A DNA stretch of 64,000 bases, taken from positions 255,501 to 319,500 of the forward strand of contig NZ_QVLS01000005.1 of NCBI RefSeq assembly GCF_003417535.1. The letters run 5' to 3'. The stretch comes from Hydrogenophaga borbori (GTDB lineage Bacteria; Pseudomonadota; Gammaproteobacteria; Burkholderiales; Burkholderiaceae_C). The notes beneath the pieces were generated by a model, which was given only the letters and a program-made list of their open reading frames with translations, was not told the DNA's origin and ran no database searches. A program made the translations under genes and the position numbers. The stretch's first letter is position 1, and each line of letters begins with the position of its first letter. Below are positions 23,942 to 32,885 of this stretch, piece by piece.

Positions 23942-25341
23942 TGGACGATCCCCTGCGCCTGGGCGCGACCGAGCTGCGCGAGGCCTACCAGCGCCGCGCG
24001 CTGTCGCCGGTGGAGGTGACGCGCGCCTACCTGGAGCGCATCGCCGCGCGCAACGGCCACCTGCACGCCTACCTGGAGGTCTACGCCGAGGGCGCGCTGG
24101 CGCAGGCGCGGGCCAGCGAGCAGCGCCTGGCCAGCGGCCTGCCCGTGGGGCTGCTGGAAGGCGTGCCGCTGGCGCTCAAGGACCTGCTGCACATCGAGGG
24201 CCGGCGCACCACGGCCGGCTCCACCGTGTTCGCGGACCGCGCGCCGAGCGGGTTCACGTCCACCGTGGCCGCGCGCCTCATGGGCGCGGGCGCGGTGGTG
24301 CTGGGCAAGGCCAACCTGGTGGAGTTCGCCTACGGCGGCTGGGGCACCAACCAGGGCCTGCGCTCGCCGGTGAACCCCTGGGACGGCGCGGTCGAGCGCT
24401 GCGTCGGCGGCTCCAGCAGCGGCTCGGGCGTGGCGGTGTCGGCCGGCCTCGCGGCCGGCGCGATCGGCACCGACACGGGGGGATCGGTTCGCATTCCCTC
24501 GGCCTTCTGCGGCCTCACGGGCCTGAAGACCACGCAGGGCCGCGTGAGCAACTTCGGCGTCGACCTGGTGAGCCACACGCTGGACACCGTGGGCCCCATG
24601 GCCTGGACGGCCGAGGACGCGGCCCTGCTGCTGCAGGCCATGCACGGACCCGACCCGCGCGACCCCGCCACGCTCGCGCACGCGCCCGAGGACTTTCTCT
24701 CGCGCCTGCGCGAGCCCATCGCCGGCCTGCGCATCAGCGTCGCGCCGGCCGGCGTCCTGGGTGCCGTCGAGCCCGCCATCGCCCAGGCGGTGGACGAGGC
24801 GGTTCGCGTGCTGCTCTCGCTGGGCTGCCTGCGCCGCGACGAGGCCTTCGCCCGCATCGACTTCGTCGCCGACCAGGCCGAAACCGGCGTGATCATCTCC
24901 AGCGAGGCCTACGCCGAGCACGGCCACCTGCTGGCCGGCTCGCCGCCGCCGGGCGACGCCGCCGCGCGCGCGCGGCTGCTGAGCGGCGGCGCCATCGCCG
25001 CGCCGCGCTACGCCGCCGCGCTGCGCGAGCGCCAGCGCCGCGTGCGCGACTTCGCCCGCGTGTTCGAACACACCGACCTGCTGGTGCTGCCCACGCTGCC
25101 CGTCACCGCGCGGCCGCTGGCCACGATCGACGAGGCCGATCTCGCGCCCAGCCGGCTCACCCGCTTCGTCGGCTACCACGGCCTGAGCGCCATCGCGCTG
25201 CCCTGCGGCCTCTCGCCCGAGGGTCTGCCGGTGTCGCTGCAGCTCGTGGCGCCCGCCTTCCACGAGGCGCGCCTGCTGCGCGCCGGCGTGGCCTTCCAGT
25301 CCGCCACGGATTTCCACCGCGCGCGGCCGTCCACCTTCTGA
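23941..25341 (+). CDS. Amidase signature family hydrolase (second of two)
   Basis: A 466-residue amidase with intact motifs: Lys80 (PLALKD), Ser158 in GGSSSGSG and Ser182 in TDTGGSVR. It is only distantly like the amidase left of the IclR gene, so the two are not a recent duplication. Tight coupling to the TRAP permease and position before the ThDP enzyme suggest a catabolic role. No GatB or GatC gene is present. It could also act on a carbamoyl or biuret-type bond (as AtzE/AtzF relatives do); the substrate cannot be told from sequence. Confidence 0.9.
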   Translation: MDDPLRLGATELREAYQRRALSPVEVTRAYLERIAARNGHLHAYLEVYAEGALAQARASEQRLASGLPVGLLEGVPLALKDLLHIEGRRTTAGSTVFADRAPSGFTSTVAARLMGAGAVVLGKANLVEFAYGGWGTNQGLRSPVNPWDGAVERCVGGSSSGSGVAVSAGLAAGAIGTDTGGSVRIPSAFCGLTGLKTTQGRVSNFGVDLVSHTLDTVGPMAWTAEDAALLLQAMHGPDPRDPATLAHAPEDFLSRLREPIAGLRISVAPAGVLGAVEPAIAQAVDEAVRVLLSLGCLRRDEAFARIDFVADQAETGVIISSEAYAEHGHLLAGSPPPGDAAARARLLSGGAIAAPRYAAALRERQRRVRDFARVFEHTDLLVLPTLPVTARPLATIDEADLAPSRLTRFVGYHGLSAIALPCGLSPEGLPVSLQLVAPAFHEARLLRAGVAFQSATDFHRARPSTF

Positions 25342-25350
25342 GTTGTCCGA

Positions 25351-27102
25351 ATGTCCACCGCTTCTTCCGCTTCTCCCGCCACCCTGACGATGTCCGGCGG
25401 CGCCGCCATCGCCCGCATGATCCGCGCCTTCGGCGGCGGCCCCATGTTCGGCATGGGCGGCTTCCAGGTGCTGCCGCTCTACGAGGCCGCGCGCGAACTG
25501 GGCCTGCCGCACCACCTCATCCACGACGAGCGCAACGCCGTCTTCGTGGCCGACGCCTACGCCAAGGTCAGCGGCCGCGTGGGCCTGGCCGACGCCACCG
25601 TGGGCCCCGGCGCCACCAACATGCTCACCGCGTTGGCCGAGGCGCTGAACGCCGGCTCGCCCCTGGTCTGCGTGGTGGGCGATACGCACCGCGACCACTC
25701 CTGGAAGAACATGACGCAGGAGAGCCGCCAGGTGGACGCGCTGCGGCCCATGTGCAAGGAGCTGATCCGCGTCGAGTCCATCAAGCGCATCCCCGAGCTG
25801 ATGCGCCGCGCCTTCGCCGTGGCCACCACCGGCCGCCCCGGCCCGGTGGTGGTGGACGTGCCCGAGGATCTGATGCACGACACCTTCGACTTCAGCGAGG
25901 CCGACTTCGTGGTGAACCCGGCCTACGAGGCCGCGCCCGCGCTGCGCTCGCGGCCCGACGGCGAGGCGGTGGCGCGCGCGGCCGATCTGCTGGCGAACGC
26001 GAAGCAGCCCATCGTGCTGGCCGGCGGCGGCGTGCACCTGTCGGGCGCGGCGCAGGCGCTCACCGACTTCGCGCGCGCCACGAACATCCCGGTGGCGCAC
26101 ACGCTCACCGGCAAGGGCGCCATCCCCTGCGTCGATCCCTTGAGCGCCGGCCTGTTCGGCCGCTACGACCGCATCGCCAACGGCCTGATCGAGCAGAGCG
26201 ATGTGGTGCTGGTGGTGGGCTGCAAGCTGGGCGAGATCGCCACCAAGCGCTACACCGTGCCCGCGCCGGGCAAGACCGTCATCCACCTCGACATCGTGGC
26301 CGAGGAGTTCGGCCGCACCCTGCAGCCCGAGGTGATGCTCTGGGGCGACGTGAAGCTGGGCCTGCAGGACCTGATGGCCGCGCTCGGCGAGCGCGCCGCC
26401 GCGCTCAAGGCCCGCCTGCGGCCGCTGGCCGAGAGCGTGCCCGCGCGCATGGCGAAGTGGCGCGAAGAGGTATCGGGGCGCCTGTATTCCGAAGAGAAGC
26501 CGATCTCGGTCGCGCGCCTCATCACCGAGATCAACAAGGTGCTGCCCGAGGACGGCATCCTGGTCGCCGACGGCGGTTTCGCCGCGCACTGGGCCGGCCT
26601 GCTGTTCGACACCAAGCGCGCCGGCCGCGGCTTCGTGCCCGACCGCGGCTTCGCCTCCATCGGCTATGGCCTGCCGGGCGCCATCGGCGCCGCGCTGGCC
26701 GCGCCGGGGCGCCCGGTGTTCAGCCTCACCGGCGACAGCGGCTTCTGCATGGTGCTGGGCGACCTCGAAACCGCCGCCCGCCTGAACCTGGACTTCACCG
26801 TCATCGTGGTCAACAACGCCGCGTCCGGCTACGTGAAGGCCTTGCAGCACCTGGTCTACGGCGCGGGCAAGCACATCAGCGCGGACCTGAACGAGGTGAA
26901 CTTCGCCAAGGTCGCGCAGGCCTTCAACTGCACCGGCATCCGCGTGGAAGAGCCCGGCGAACTGGAAGGCGCGCTGCGCCAGGCCATGGCCACCAAGGGG
27001 CCGGTGGTGATCGACGTGATCGTCACGCGCGACCCGGCGAAGATGCTGCCCGGCGTGGACAGCCGCGCCGCGGTGATCAAGAAAGGGGACCGCATTGCCT
27101 GA
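25351..27102 (+). CDS. ThDP-dependent decarboxylase/synthase (acetolactate-synthase-like)
   Basis: A 583-residue three-domain ThDP enzyme. The catalytic Glu60 (HDERNAVFVADAYAKVSG) is present, unlike glyoxylate carboligase, where it is Val. The ThDP/Mg motif runs from GDSG at 461 to NN about 29 residues on. The middle domain has PIVLAGGGVHLSGA. Family members decarboxylate 2-oxoacids, make acetohydroxyacids or split sulfoacetaldehyde. No small regulatory subunit is encoded nearby, so biosynthetic ALS is unlikely. Position in the island suggests action on a 2-oxoacid or oxoacyl product of the aldolases. It overlaps the dehydrogenase start by 8 nt. Confidence 0.88.
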   Translation: MSTASSASPATLTMSGGAAIARMIRAFGGGPMFGMGGFQVLPLYEAARELGLPHHLIHDERNAVFVADAYAKVSGRVGLADATVGPGATNMLTALAEALNAGSPLVCVVGDTHRDHSWKNMTQESRQVDALRPMCKELIRVESIKRIPELMRRAFAVATTGRPGPVVVDVPEDLMHDTFDFSEADFVVNPAYEAAPALRSRPDGEAVARAADLLANAKQPIVLAGGGVHLSGAAQALTDFARATNIPVAHTLTGKGAIPCVDPLSAGLFGRYDRIANGLIEQSDVVLVVGCKLGEIATKRYTVPAPGKTVIHLDIVAEEFGRTLQPEVMLWGDVKLGLQDLMAALGERAAALKARLRPLAESVPARMAKWREEVSGRLYSEEKPISVARLITEINKVLPEDGILVADGGFAAHWAGLLFDTKRAGRGFVPDRGFASIGYGLPGAIGAALAAPGRPVFSLTGDSGFCMVLGDLETAARLNLDFTVIVVNNAASGYVKALQHLVYGAGKHISADLNEVNFAKVAQAFNCTGIRVEEPGELEGALRQAMATKGPVVIDVIVTRDPAKMLPGVDSRAAVIKKGDRIA

Positions 27103-28018
27103 CGACGGCCGGCCGAGCGCCCCGCCCAGCGCCGGCGCGCGCCGCCGCGTGGGCGTCATCGGCCTGGGCATCATGGGCGGCGCCATGGCGGCGCGCCTGC
27201 TGGAGGCCGGCCACGCGGTGAGCGGCTTCGACATCGACGCCGCCGCGCTCGCGCGCTTCAGCGAACGCGGCGGCACGGCCTGCGACTCGCCGGCCAGCGC
27301 CGCGCAGGGCGCCGAGGTGCTGCTGCTCATGGTGCACGACCAGCAGCAGGTGGAGCGCGTGCTCGACGGACCCAGCGGCGCCCTCAAGCGCCTGCTGGCG
27401 GGCAGCGTGGTCTGGCTGGGCAGCACGGTGCCGCCGGCCTGCGCCCGCGCCTGGTCCGAGCGGCTGGCCGAGCGCGGCATCGGGCTGATCGACGGCCCGG
27501 TGAGCGGCGGCGCCACCGGCGCCGAAGGCGGCGAGCTGGTGGCGATCTGTGGCGCCAGCGACGAGGCCCTGGCGCGCGCCGGCTTCGCGCTGCGCGCCTG
27601 CGCCCGGCACGTTTACCACGTGGGTCCGCCCGGCGCGGGCGCCACCGTGAAGATGATCAACCAGCTGCTGGTGGCGGCGCACGCCGCCCTCACGGCCGAG
27701 GCCATGGCGCTGGCGCACCGCGCGGGCGTGGAGCCGCTGCAGCTCATCGAGGTGGTGTCGAACAGCGCCGGCCAGTCGCGCATCTTCGACAAGCGCGCGC
27801 CCCGCATCGCGGTGGGCGATCACGCGGTGCACGTGTCCATCGACACCTTGCGCAAGGACCTGGGCATCGCCATCGATACCGCGCGCCAGTTCGGGCTGGA
27901 GCCGCGCCTCGCGCTGGGCGTGCAGGCGCTGCTGGACGAGGCCCACGGCGCGGGGCAGGGCGCCGACAGCGACACCCGGCTCATCGAGCGCTACCTGGCC
28001 CCCCCAGGACCGCGCTGA
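27095..28018 (+). CDS. Beta-hydroxyacid dehydrogenase (3-hydroxyisobutyrate/tartronate-semialdehyde reductase type)
   Basis: A 307-residue NAD(P)-dependent enzyme. The N-terminal Rossmann motif is GVIGLGIMGGAMAARLLEAGH, the substrate loop is DGPVSGGATGAEGGEL, and the catalytic Lys lies in GATVKMINQLL. It reversibly oxidises a 3-hydroxyacid to the semialdehyde. The TTG start is supported by AAGGGG 7-12 nt ahead and overlaps the previous gene. Last gene of the rightward island; a strong terminator follows 14 bp after its stop. Confidence 0.9.
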   Translation: MPDDGRPSAPPSAGARRRVGVIGLGIMGGAMAARLLEAGHAVSGFDIDAAALARFSERGGTACDSPASAAQGAEVLLLMVHDQQQVERVLDGPSGALKRLLAGSVVWLGSTVPPACARAWSERLAERGIGLIDGPVSGGATGAEGGELVAICGASDEALARAGFALRACARHVYHVGPPGAGATVKMINQLLVAAHAALTAEAMALAHRAGVEPLQLIEVVSNSAGQSRIFDKRAPRIAVGDHAVHVSIDTLRKDLGIAIDTARQFGLEPRLALGVQALLDEAHGAGQGADSDTRLIERYLAPPGPR

Positions 28019-28032
28019 GCCGCCCAAAGAAA

Positions 28033-28052
28033 AACGGCCCCGAAGGGCCGTT
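28033..28052. terminator. Rho-independent, bidirectional terminator
   Basis: AACGGCCC and GGGCCGTT (8-bp stem) with a CGAA tetraloop. A-rich sequence lies on the left and TTG on the right. It separates the end of the catabolic island from the convergent DUF4148 gene. Confidence 0.85.
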
Positions 28053-28079
28053 GTCGTGGAGCCAAGGGCTCGCCGCGGC

Positions 28080-28391
28080 TTAGGCGCCGGTCGACACCGT
28101 GCCGATTTCGCCCCGGGCGATCAGGCCCAGGCGCTCGGCTTGCGCGGCCTCGGCGCGCACCTGCGCACGGCTCAGGCCGCTGTCGGCCACCTTGTCTTCC
28201 ACCGGGAAGACTTCACCGCGGGCCACCAGGCCGGCGCGGTTGGCTTGCACGGCCTCGGCTTGCACTTCGGCGCGGCTCAGGGTGGATTGGAAGTTGAAGA
28301 CTTCGTTGCCTTCGATGGGGCCTTGGGCGAAGGCGGCACCGGTGCCCAGGGCAAGGGTCAGGGAGAGGGCGATGCTTTTGGCGGCGTTCAT
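28080..28391 (-). CDS. DUF4148 domain secreted protein
   Basis: A 103-residue protein with a signal peptide (MNAAKSIALSLTLALGTGAAFA). The mature part has two copies of a helical repeat, LSRAEVQAEAVQANRAGLVARGE and LSRAQVRAEAAQAERLGLIARGE, about 45 residues apart. DUF4148 proteins are small periplasmic proteins very common in Burkholderiales and have no established function. AAGGA precedes the ATG. It converges on the catabolic island across a terminator. Confidence 0.88.
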   Translation of the reverse strand: MNAAKSIALSLTLALGTGAAFAQGPIEGNEVFNFQSTLSRAEVQAEAVQANRAGLVARGEVFPVEDKVADSGLSRAQVRAEAAQAERLGLIARGEIGTVSTGA

Positions 28392-28561
28392 GGCAGTTCC
28401 TTAAAGATAACGGGTGGTTAACGGGGTTTGCTTTTCATGCCGCTTTGTGTTCCGGCATGGGATGAACTGTAGAGATTGCCGCCCGAGGAATAAATAACTG
28501 GACGGAGAATGAACAGTTGCCGAAATGGGAATAATCCCCGGCTCCGCTAAGCTGTGCACCC

Positions 28562-28750
28562 ATGCCACGCGACCCCGACGCCCTGTTCAAGACCGTGCTG
28601 CAGGTGCTGGCCATCCTGGGCCTCATGGGCCTGCTGGCCATGGTCTTCCACAAGGCCTTCGCCGACCTTGCCCTGCTGTGGCAGCAGCACCCGGGCAGCG
28701 ACTTCTGGCCCGCGTTCGTGCGCTACCTGTTCAAGAACCTCGCGGGCTGA
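28562..28750 (+). CDS. Small single-span membrane protein
   Basis: A 62-residue hypothetical protein. Residues 12-31 (VLQVLAILGLMGLLAMVFHK) form one transmembrane helix; the C-terminus is aromatic and Lys/Arg-bearing (FWPAFVRYLFKNLAG). No recognised family. Codon use is like the neighbours and the B3/B4 gene follows 30 bp after it, which supports a real gene, but there is no strong ribosome site. Confidence 0.55.
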   Translation: MPRDPDALFKTVLQVLAILGLMGLLAMVFHKAFADLALLWQQHPGSDFWPAFVRYLFKNLAG

Positions 28751-28780
28751 CGCCGTCGCCCGCCCCTTATCGGGCCCCCC

Positions 28781-29509
28781 ATGAACCCCACCACCCTGAA
28801 CTACCAGCTCGCGGCCGAGGTGCTCGCCGACCACCCGGGCTACTGCCGTGGCGTGGTGGTGGTGCGCGGCGCCGACAACACCCGCGCCGCACCGGCCCTG
28901 GTCGCGCTGCTGCGCGAGGCCGAGGCGGGCCTGCGCGAGGCGGTGCGCGGCAACGTGGCCGAGCACGAGCGCATCGCCGCCTGGCGCGAGGCCTACCGCC
29001 GCTTCGGCGCCAAGCCCTCCGAGCACCGCGCCGCCATCGAGGCCCTGGCGCGGCGTGTGCTCAAGCCCGACCAGCTGCCCTCGATCAACCCGCTGGTCGA
29101 CATCGGCAACATCGTCTCGCTGCGCCACCTGCTGCCGGCCGGCGTGCACCCCCTGGGCGAGGGCGAGAACCGGCTGGCGCTGCGCCACGCGCGGGCGGGC
29201 GATGGATTCGCGCCACCCGATGGCGGGCCGGCGGAAGCGCCGCCCGAGGGTGAGATCGTGTTCGCCGACGGCGCGCGCGTGCTCACGCGCCGCTGGACCT
29301 GGCGCCAGGCGGCCAGCACCCAGACCCTGCCCGAGACCACGCGGGTGTTCTTCAACATCGACGGCCTGCCGCCCACGCCGCGCGAGGCCGTGCTCGCCGC
29401 CATGGACGACGTGCGGGCGCTGGTGCGCGAGCACACCGGCGGCGAGGTGGTGGCCGCGCAGCTGCTGTCGGCCGAACAGCCCGCCATGGCGCTGGACCTG
29501 GGCGGCTGA
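28781..29509 (+). CDS. B3/B4 tRNA-binding domain protein (PheT-editing-domain homologue)
   Basis: A 242-residue stand-alone version of the B3/B4 domain of phenylalanyl-tRNA synthetase beta (COG3382 type). Conserved parts include the RRFGAKPSEHRAAIEAL, LPSINPLVDIGNIVSLRHLLPAG and the ETTRVFFNIDGLPP segments. Free-standing members are thought to edit mischarged tRNA or free amino-acid derivatives; proof is limited. The start is the ATG after CCCCCC with no clear SD, so it may be coupled to the small membrane-protein gene. Confidence 0.82.
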   Translation: MNPTTLNYQLAAEVLADHPGYCRGVVVVRGADNTRAAPALVALLREAEAGLREAVRGNVAEHERIAAWREAYRRFGAKPSEHRAAIEALARRVLKPDQLPSINPLVDIGNIVSLRHLLPAGVHPLGEGENRLALRHARAGDGFAPPDGGPAEAPPEGEIVFADGARVLTRRWTWRQAASTQTLPETTRVFFNIDGLPPTPREAVLAAMDDVRALVREHTGGEVVAAQLLSAEQPAMALDLGG

Positions 29510-29658
29510 AGGCCGACCGTCTGGCGGCCCATGTGAAGAGCGGCCCGGCCAGGCGGCCGGTGCCGTGAATGGGGCCGCCTCGGCCACAGGGCCGAGGGTA
29601 TGCGCGGGGCCCGCGCGCCACACTGGTGGTTTTTTTCGGCCCGCCCGGGCCCGCCGCC

Positions 29659-30291
29659 ATGGCCTACAGCGTCAAGGAAATTTTCTACACCCTGCAAGGG
29701 GAGGGCATGAACGCGGGACGCCCCGCCGTGTTCTGCCGTTTCGCCGGCTGCAACCTCTGGTCGGGTCGCGAGGCGGACCGGGCCGGGGCGGTCTGCCGTT
29801 TCTGCGACACCGACTTCGTCGGCACCGATGGCGGTGGCGGGGGGCGCTTCGCCGATGCCGCGTCGCTGGCCGGCGCGGTGGCCCGGGCCTGGACCGCCGA
29901 CGCGGCGCGGCGCCTGGTGGTGCTCACGGGCGGCGAGCCCCTGCTGCAGGTGGACCCGGCCCTGATCGAGGCCCTGCACGCGCAGGGGTTCTTCATCGCG
30001 GTGGAAACCAATGGCACCGTGGCCGCGCCCGCGGGCATCGACTGGCTGTGCGTGAGCCCCAAGCAGGGCGCGCCGCTGGTTCAGCGCGAGGGCCAGGAGA
30101 TCAAGGTGGTGGTGCCGCAGCCGGGCCTGGACCTCGACGCGCTCGCGGCCCTGGGCTTCGAGCACCGCCTGCTGCAGCCCATGGACGGGCCCTCGCGCGC
30201 GGCCAACGCGCGCCTGGCCGTGGCCTTGTGCCTGCGCGACCCGCGCTGGCGGCTCAGCGTGCAGACCCACAAGGCGCTGGGCATCCGATGA
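29659..30291 (+). CDS. queE: 7-carboxy-7-deazaguanine synthase
   Basis: A 210-residue radical-SAM enzyme of the queuosine pathway, turning 6-carboxytetrahydropterin into 7-carboxy-7-deazaguanine. The [4Fe-4S] site is the long-loop variant: Cys31-x14-Cys46-x2-Cys49 (CNLWSG ... CRFCDTDF), as in other betaproteobacterial QueE. The N-terminal FYTLQGEG and the TGGEPLLQ motif are present. It is coupled to queD by an ATGA overlap; queC and queF are not in the window. The start is the ATG before AYSVKEIF. Confidence 0.93.
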   Translation: MAYSVKEIFYTLQGEGMNAGRPAVFCRFAGCNLWSGREADRAGAVCRFCDTDFVGTDGGGGGRFADAASLAGAVARAWTADAARRLVVLTGGEPLLQVDPALIEALHAQGFFIAVETNGTVAAPAGIDWLCVSPKQGAPLVQREGQEIKVVVPQPGLDLDALAALGFEHRLLQPMDGPSRAANARLAVALCLRDPRWRLSVQTHKALGIR

Positions 30292-30650
30292 AGCTGGAGC
30301 TGACGCAGCGCTTCTTCTTCGACGCCGCTCACACGCTGGAGCGCGCGCACGACAGCGCGCCAAGCCGGCGGGTGCACGGCCACACCTACCACGCGGCGGT
30401 GACGGTGAGCGCGCCGGCCGCCACCGACAGCGGCATGGTGGTGGACCTGGCGCTGCTGCGCCAAGGCATCGCCGCGGTGCGCGAGCGCCTGGACCACCAC
30501 CTGCTCGACGAGGTGCCGGGCCTGGGGCGACCCACCCTGGAGAACCTGTGCCGCTTCATCTTCGAAGGCATGGCCAGCGGCCTGTGGGTGGTGGAGCGCG
30601 TGGACGTGGAGCGGCCCGCCAGCGGCGACGCCTGCCGGCTCAGCCGCTGA
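30288..30650 (+). CDS. queD: 6-carboxytetrahydropterin synthase-like (QueD)
   Basis: A 120-residue protein of the PTPS/QueD family. Zinc ligands His15, His30 and His32 (DAAH, VHGH) line up with E. coli QueD His16, His31 and His33. The catalytic Cys27 of E. coli, four residues before the HGH motif, is replaced by Ser26 here (APSRRVHGH). The LDHHLLDEVPGLGRPTLENL motif is intact. The pairing with queE supports the pathway assignment, so the Ser may be a lineage feature or reflect a different chemistry. Overlaps the convergent ArsR gene by 11 nt. Confidence 0.88.
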   Translation: MKLELTQRFFFDAAHTLERAHDSAPSRRVHGHTYHAAVTVSAPAATDSGMVVDLALLRQGIAAVRERLDHHLLDEVPGLGRPTLENLCRFIFEGMASGLWVVERVDVERPASGDACRLSR

Positions 30651-31353
30651 GGCGCGGGTCGCCGCCGTCCGCCAGTTCGCGCAGGCGCGGCAGCCAATGC
30701 GTGGTGCCGCGCGGCGTGAGCGCCAGCGCGCGGCCCTCGCCCTGGCGCAGCCAGCCCTGTTCGATGACGTGTCCCAGCAGTTGCTCGGCCAGCTCGCCGG
30801 CCAGGTGGTCGACGCCCTCGGACCAGTCGTGGCAGGCGTAGGCGTAGCGGCGTCGCCGGCCCGAGGGCGTGGGCGTGAAGCCGAAGCCGCGCAAGGCCTC
30901 GTGCCCAGCGGGCGTGAGCGCCAGGCCCTCGGGCACGGCCTCGAAGGCGCCGCGCCGCATCAGGCCCGAGAACAGCGCCACGCCCAGTTCACCGGCCAGG
31001 TGCCGGTAGCAACAGCGGGCGTACTTCAGCCGCGCGCGTGCCGGGTGGCGCCAGGCGGGGCTGGTGGCTTCGCGCTCGGACACCGAGGCCAGCGATTCGA
31101 GCAGGCGCGCCACCGACTCGTCGGCCAGCGCGTAGTAGCGGTGCCGCCCGCGCGGCTCCACGCGGATGAGCCGGCCGTCGAGCAGCTTGTGCAGGTGGCC
31201 GCTGGCCGTGGCCGCCGACACGCCGGCCACGGCGGCCAGGTCGGAGGCGCTGGCCTTGCGCCCGCCCAGCAGGTGCAGCAGCATGCGCGAGCGCGACGGG
31301 TCGGCCAGCAGGCTGGCCACGGCGGTGAGGGCGGGTTCGAACGGGGCGTGCAT
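30640..31353 (-). CDS. ArsR-family transcriptional regulator
   Basis: A 237-residue protein. The N-terminal winged HTH (ASLLADPSRSRMLLHLLGGRKASASDLAAVAGVSAATASGHLHKLLDGRLIRVEPRGRHRYYALAD) is ArsR type. The C-terminal half repeats a winged-helix-like region with several Cys (YARCCYRHLAGELG; YACHDW) that could bind a metal or sense redox. It is twice the length of simple ArsR proteins; similar long versions occur in proteobacteria. It lies upstream of the two small ferredoxin-fold genes only in the sense of neighbourhood (11-bp gap), possibly one leftward unit with them. Confidence 0.87.
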   Translation of the reverse strand: MHAPFEPALTAVASLLADPSRSRMLLHLLGGRKASASDLAAVAGVSAATASGHLHKLLDGRLIRVEPRGRHRYYALADESVARLLESLASVSEREATSPAWRHPARARLKYARCCYRHLAGELGVALFSGLMRRGAFEAVPEGLALTPAGHEALRGFGFTPTPSGRRRRYAYACHDWSEGVDHLAGELAEQLLGHVIEQGWLRQGEGRALALTPRGTTHWLPRLRELADGGDPRLSG

Positions 31354-31363
31354 GCGGGGGGCT

Positions 31364-31708
31364 TCAGTTCAGCGCGGCGCGTGAATCGGGCGGGGCCTGA
31401 TCGCGTTCGCGCAGGCCATAGTCCCGGACCACCTGGGCCACGCGGATGCGGTAATTCTGGAACACGCCGCCGCGCCCTTCCCGCTGGCCCTCGCGGTGGG
31501 CGCCCTGGCCACGCCAGGCGTGCACCGCGGCCTCGTCGCGCCAGAAGCTCAGCGAGAGGAACTTGCCTGGCTGGCTGAGGCTTTCGAAGCGCTCCACCGA
31601 GAGAAAGCCGTCGATGTGCGCGAGGTGCGGGCGCAGGTCCTGCGCGATCTGGAAATAGCGCTGCGCGCCGCCCTCGACCGGTTCGACCTCGAAGATCACC
31701 GCGATCAC
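31364..31708 (-). CDS. Antibiotic biosynthesis monooxygenase (ABM)-fold protein
   Basis: A 114-residue ferredoxin-like dimeric alpha-beta-barrel protein: [18 protein letters not shown]..., [13 protein letters not shown] and the [16 protein letters not shown] core are typical of ABM proteins, which oxidise quinol-like substrates without cofactor or degrade heme. It starts with a GTG overlapping the NIPSNAP-like gene stop (GTGA). The ABM plus NIPSNAP pairing suggests a shared small-molecule substrate, which is unknown. Confidence 0.85.
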   Translation of the reverse strand: MIAVIFEVEPVEGGAQRYFQIAQDLRPHLAHIDGFLSVERFESLSQPGKFLSLSFWRDEAAVHAWRGQGAHREGQREGRGGVFQNYRIRVAQVVRDYGLRERDQAPPDSRAALN

Positions 31709-32043
31709 GGCTGCACCTGGCGTGGCTGCGCGAGGGTGCCCGGCACGCCGCTGAGCCAGCTGCGCTGCTCGCGCAGGATGAAGCGCTGCGTGCGCGCGCG
31801 CTCGAAGTTGGCGCGCCCGGCCTCGTCGGCGCGCAGCCGGGCGCGGTAGCGCTCGTAGGCGGCCAGGTCGTCGAAGCCGATCAGGCCCCAGGCGATGTCG
31901 TTCGTGCCTTCGCTGGGCACGAAGTAGCCGATGAGGTGGCCGCCGCAGCGCGGGATGATCTCGCCCCAGTGCTTGGCGTACTCGGCGAAGGCGGGGACCT
32001 GGAAGGGGTCGAGCTGGTAGCGGATGAAGCAGACGGTGTTCAC
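31705..32043 (-). CDS. NIPSNAP family protein
   Basis: A 112-residue small protein with the NIPSNAP dimeric ferredoxin-like fold ([58 protein letters not shown]). Function of bacterial NIPSNAPs is unproven. The GTG start is preferred to a longer ATG frame because AGGAG lies 7-8 nt before it. First gene of a two-gene unit with the ABM protein. Confidence 0.83.
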   Translation of the reverse strand: MNTVCFIRYQLDPFQVPAFAEYAKHWGEIIPRCGGHLIGYFVPSEGTNDIAWGLIGFDDLAAYERYRARLRADEAGRANFERARTQRFILREQRSWLSGVPGTLAQPRQVQP

Positions 32044-32126
32044 GGGGCGTTCTCCTGAGTTGGGCCAGGGCCCCACTGTGGCGCGGATCGCGCGCGCCAC
32101 GCTTCGGCGCGTGGCGAAGCGTGCGC

Positions 32127-32885
32127 TCAGGCCCGGCGCCCGCGCAGCAGCCCGCGTTCCGCCAGCACCAGCAGGGCATGGCCCGCCAGGCCGATCAGGC
32201 TCAGCAGCACCAGGCAGGCGAACAGCTCGCTTGCGCGGTAGGCGCGCGCGGCCAGCAGAATGGTCAGGCCCAGGCCGTCCTGGGTGGCCAGCATCTCGCC
32301 CAGCGTGCAGACGAGCAGCGACACCGTGAGCGACAGCCGCAGGCCGGCCAGGATGTCCGGCGCCGCGTGCGGCAGGCCCATCTTCCAGAGAAAGGCCGGG
32401 CGCGACAGCCGCAGGCAGCGCGCCACGTTGATCAGGCGCGGCTCGACGCTGGACACGCCATGCACCGTGGCCAGCAGGGTCGGCCAGATGGCGCCGAAAG
32501 CGATGACGGCCAGCACCATGGCCGGGGACAGGCCGTACAGCGCGATCGCCAGCGGCATCACCGCCGAGGCGGGCAGCGGCCGCAGGAACTCCAGCGTGGG
32601 CTGGACCCAGGGGCGCAGGGCGGACGAACTGGCGATGGCGGCCCCCAGCACGACACCCGCCGCGGCGGCCAGCAGCCAGCCGAGCAGCAGGCGCCCGATG
32701 GTGTTCAGGCTGGCGCCCAGCAGGTCGCCGCGCAGGCCCTCAACCAGGCTGAGCGCGGTGGCCTCGGGGGTGGGCAGGAAGGCCGGGCTGACCCAGCCGG
32801 CACGGCCGATGGCCCACCACAGCGCGAGCAGTGCAGTGAGCAGACCGAGCGACGCCGGCCAGTGGCTGGGCTGGGGTTGTTTCAT
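32127..32885 (-). CDS. ABC transporter permease (NitT/TauT type, second)
   Basis: A 252-residue inner-membrane permease with six predicted helices and the EAA loop near the middle ([28 protein letters not shown]). It is the fourth gene of a leftward unit that begins with the binding protein. Its ATG overlaps the stop of the preceding permease (ATGA). Two different permeases imply a heterodimeric channel. Likely cargo is a sulfonate, nitrate/cyanate or thiamine-precursor-like compound, but no desulfonating enzyme is encoded here. Confidence 0.88.
   Translation of the reverse strand: MKQPQPSHWPASLGLLTALLALWWAIGRAGWVSPAFLPTPEATALSLVEGLRGDLLGASLNTIGRLLLGWLLAAAAGVVLGAAIASSSALRPWVQPTLEFLRPLPASAVMPLAIALYGLSPAMVLAVIAFGAIWPTLLATVHGVSSVEPRLINVARCLRLSRPAFLWKMGLPHAAPDILAGLRLSLTVSLLVCTLGEMLATQDGLGLTILLAARAYRASELFACLVLLSLIGLAGHALLVLAERGLLRGRRA

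Noticed and set aside
24060..25340. Two amidases as a recent tandem duplication
   Set aside because: Only signature motifs agree; lengths, N-termini and C-termini differ, so they are distant paralogues.
23638..27516. Leftward frame of 1292 residues opposite amidase and ThDP genes
   Set aside because: Composition is His/Ala/Gly/Arg-rich with no domains, and it opposes genes with clear catalytic motifs.
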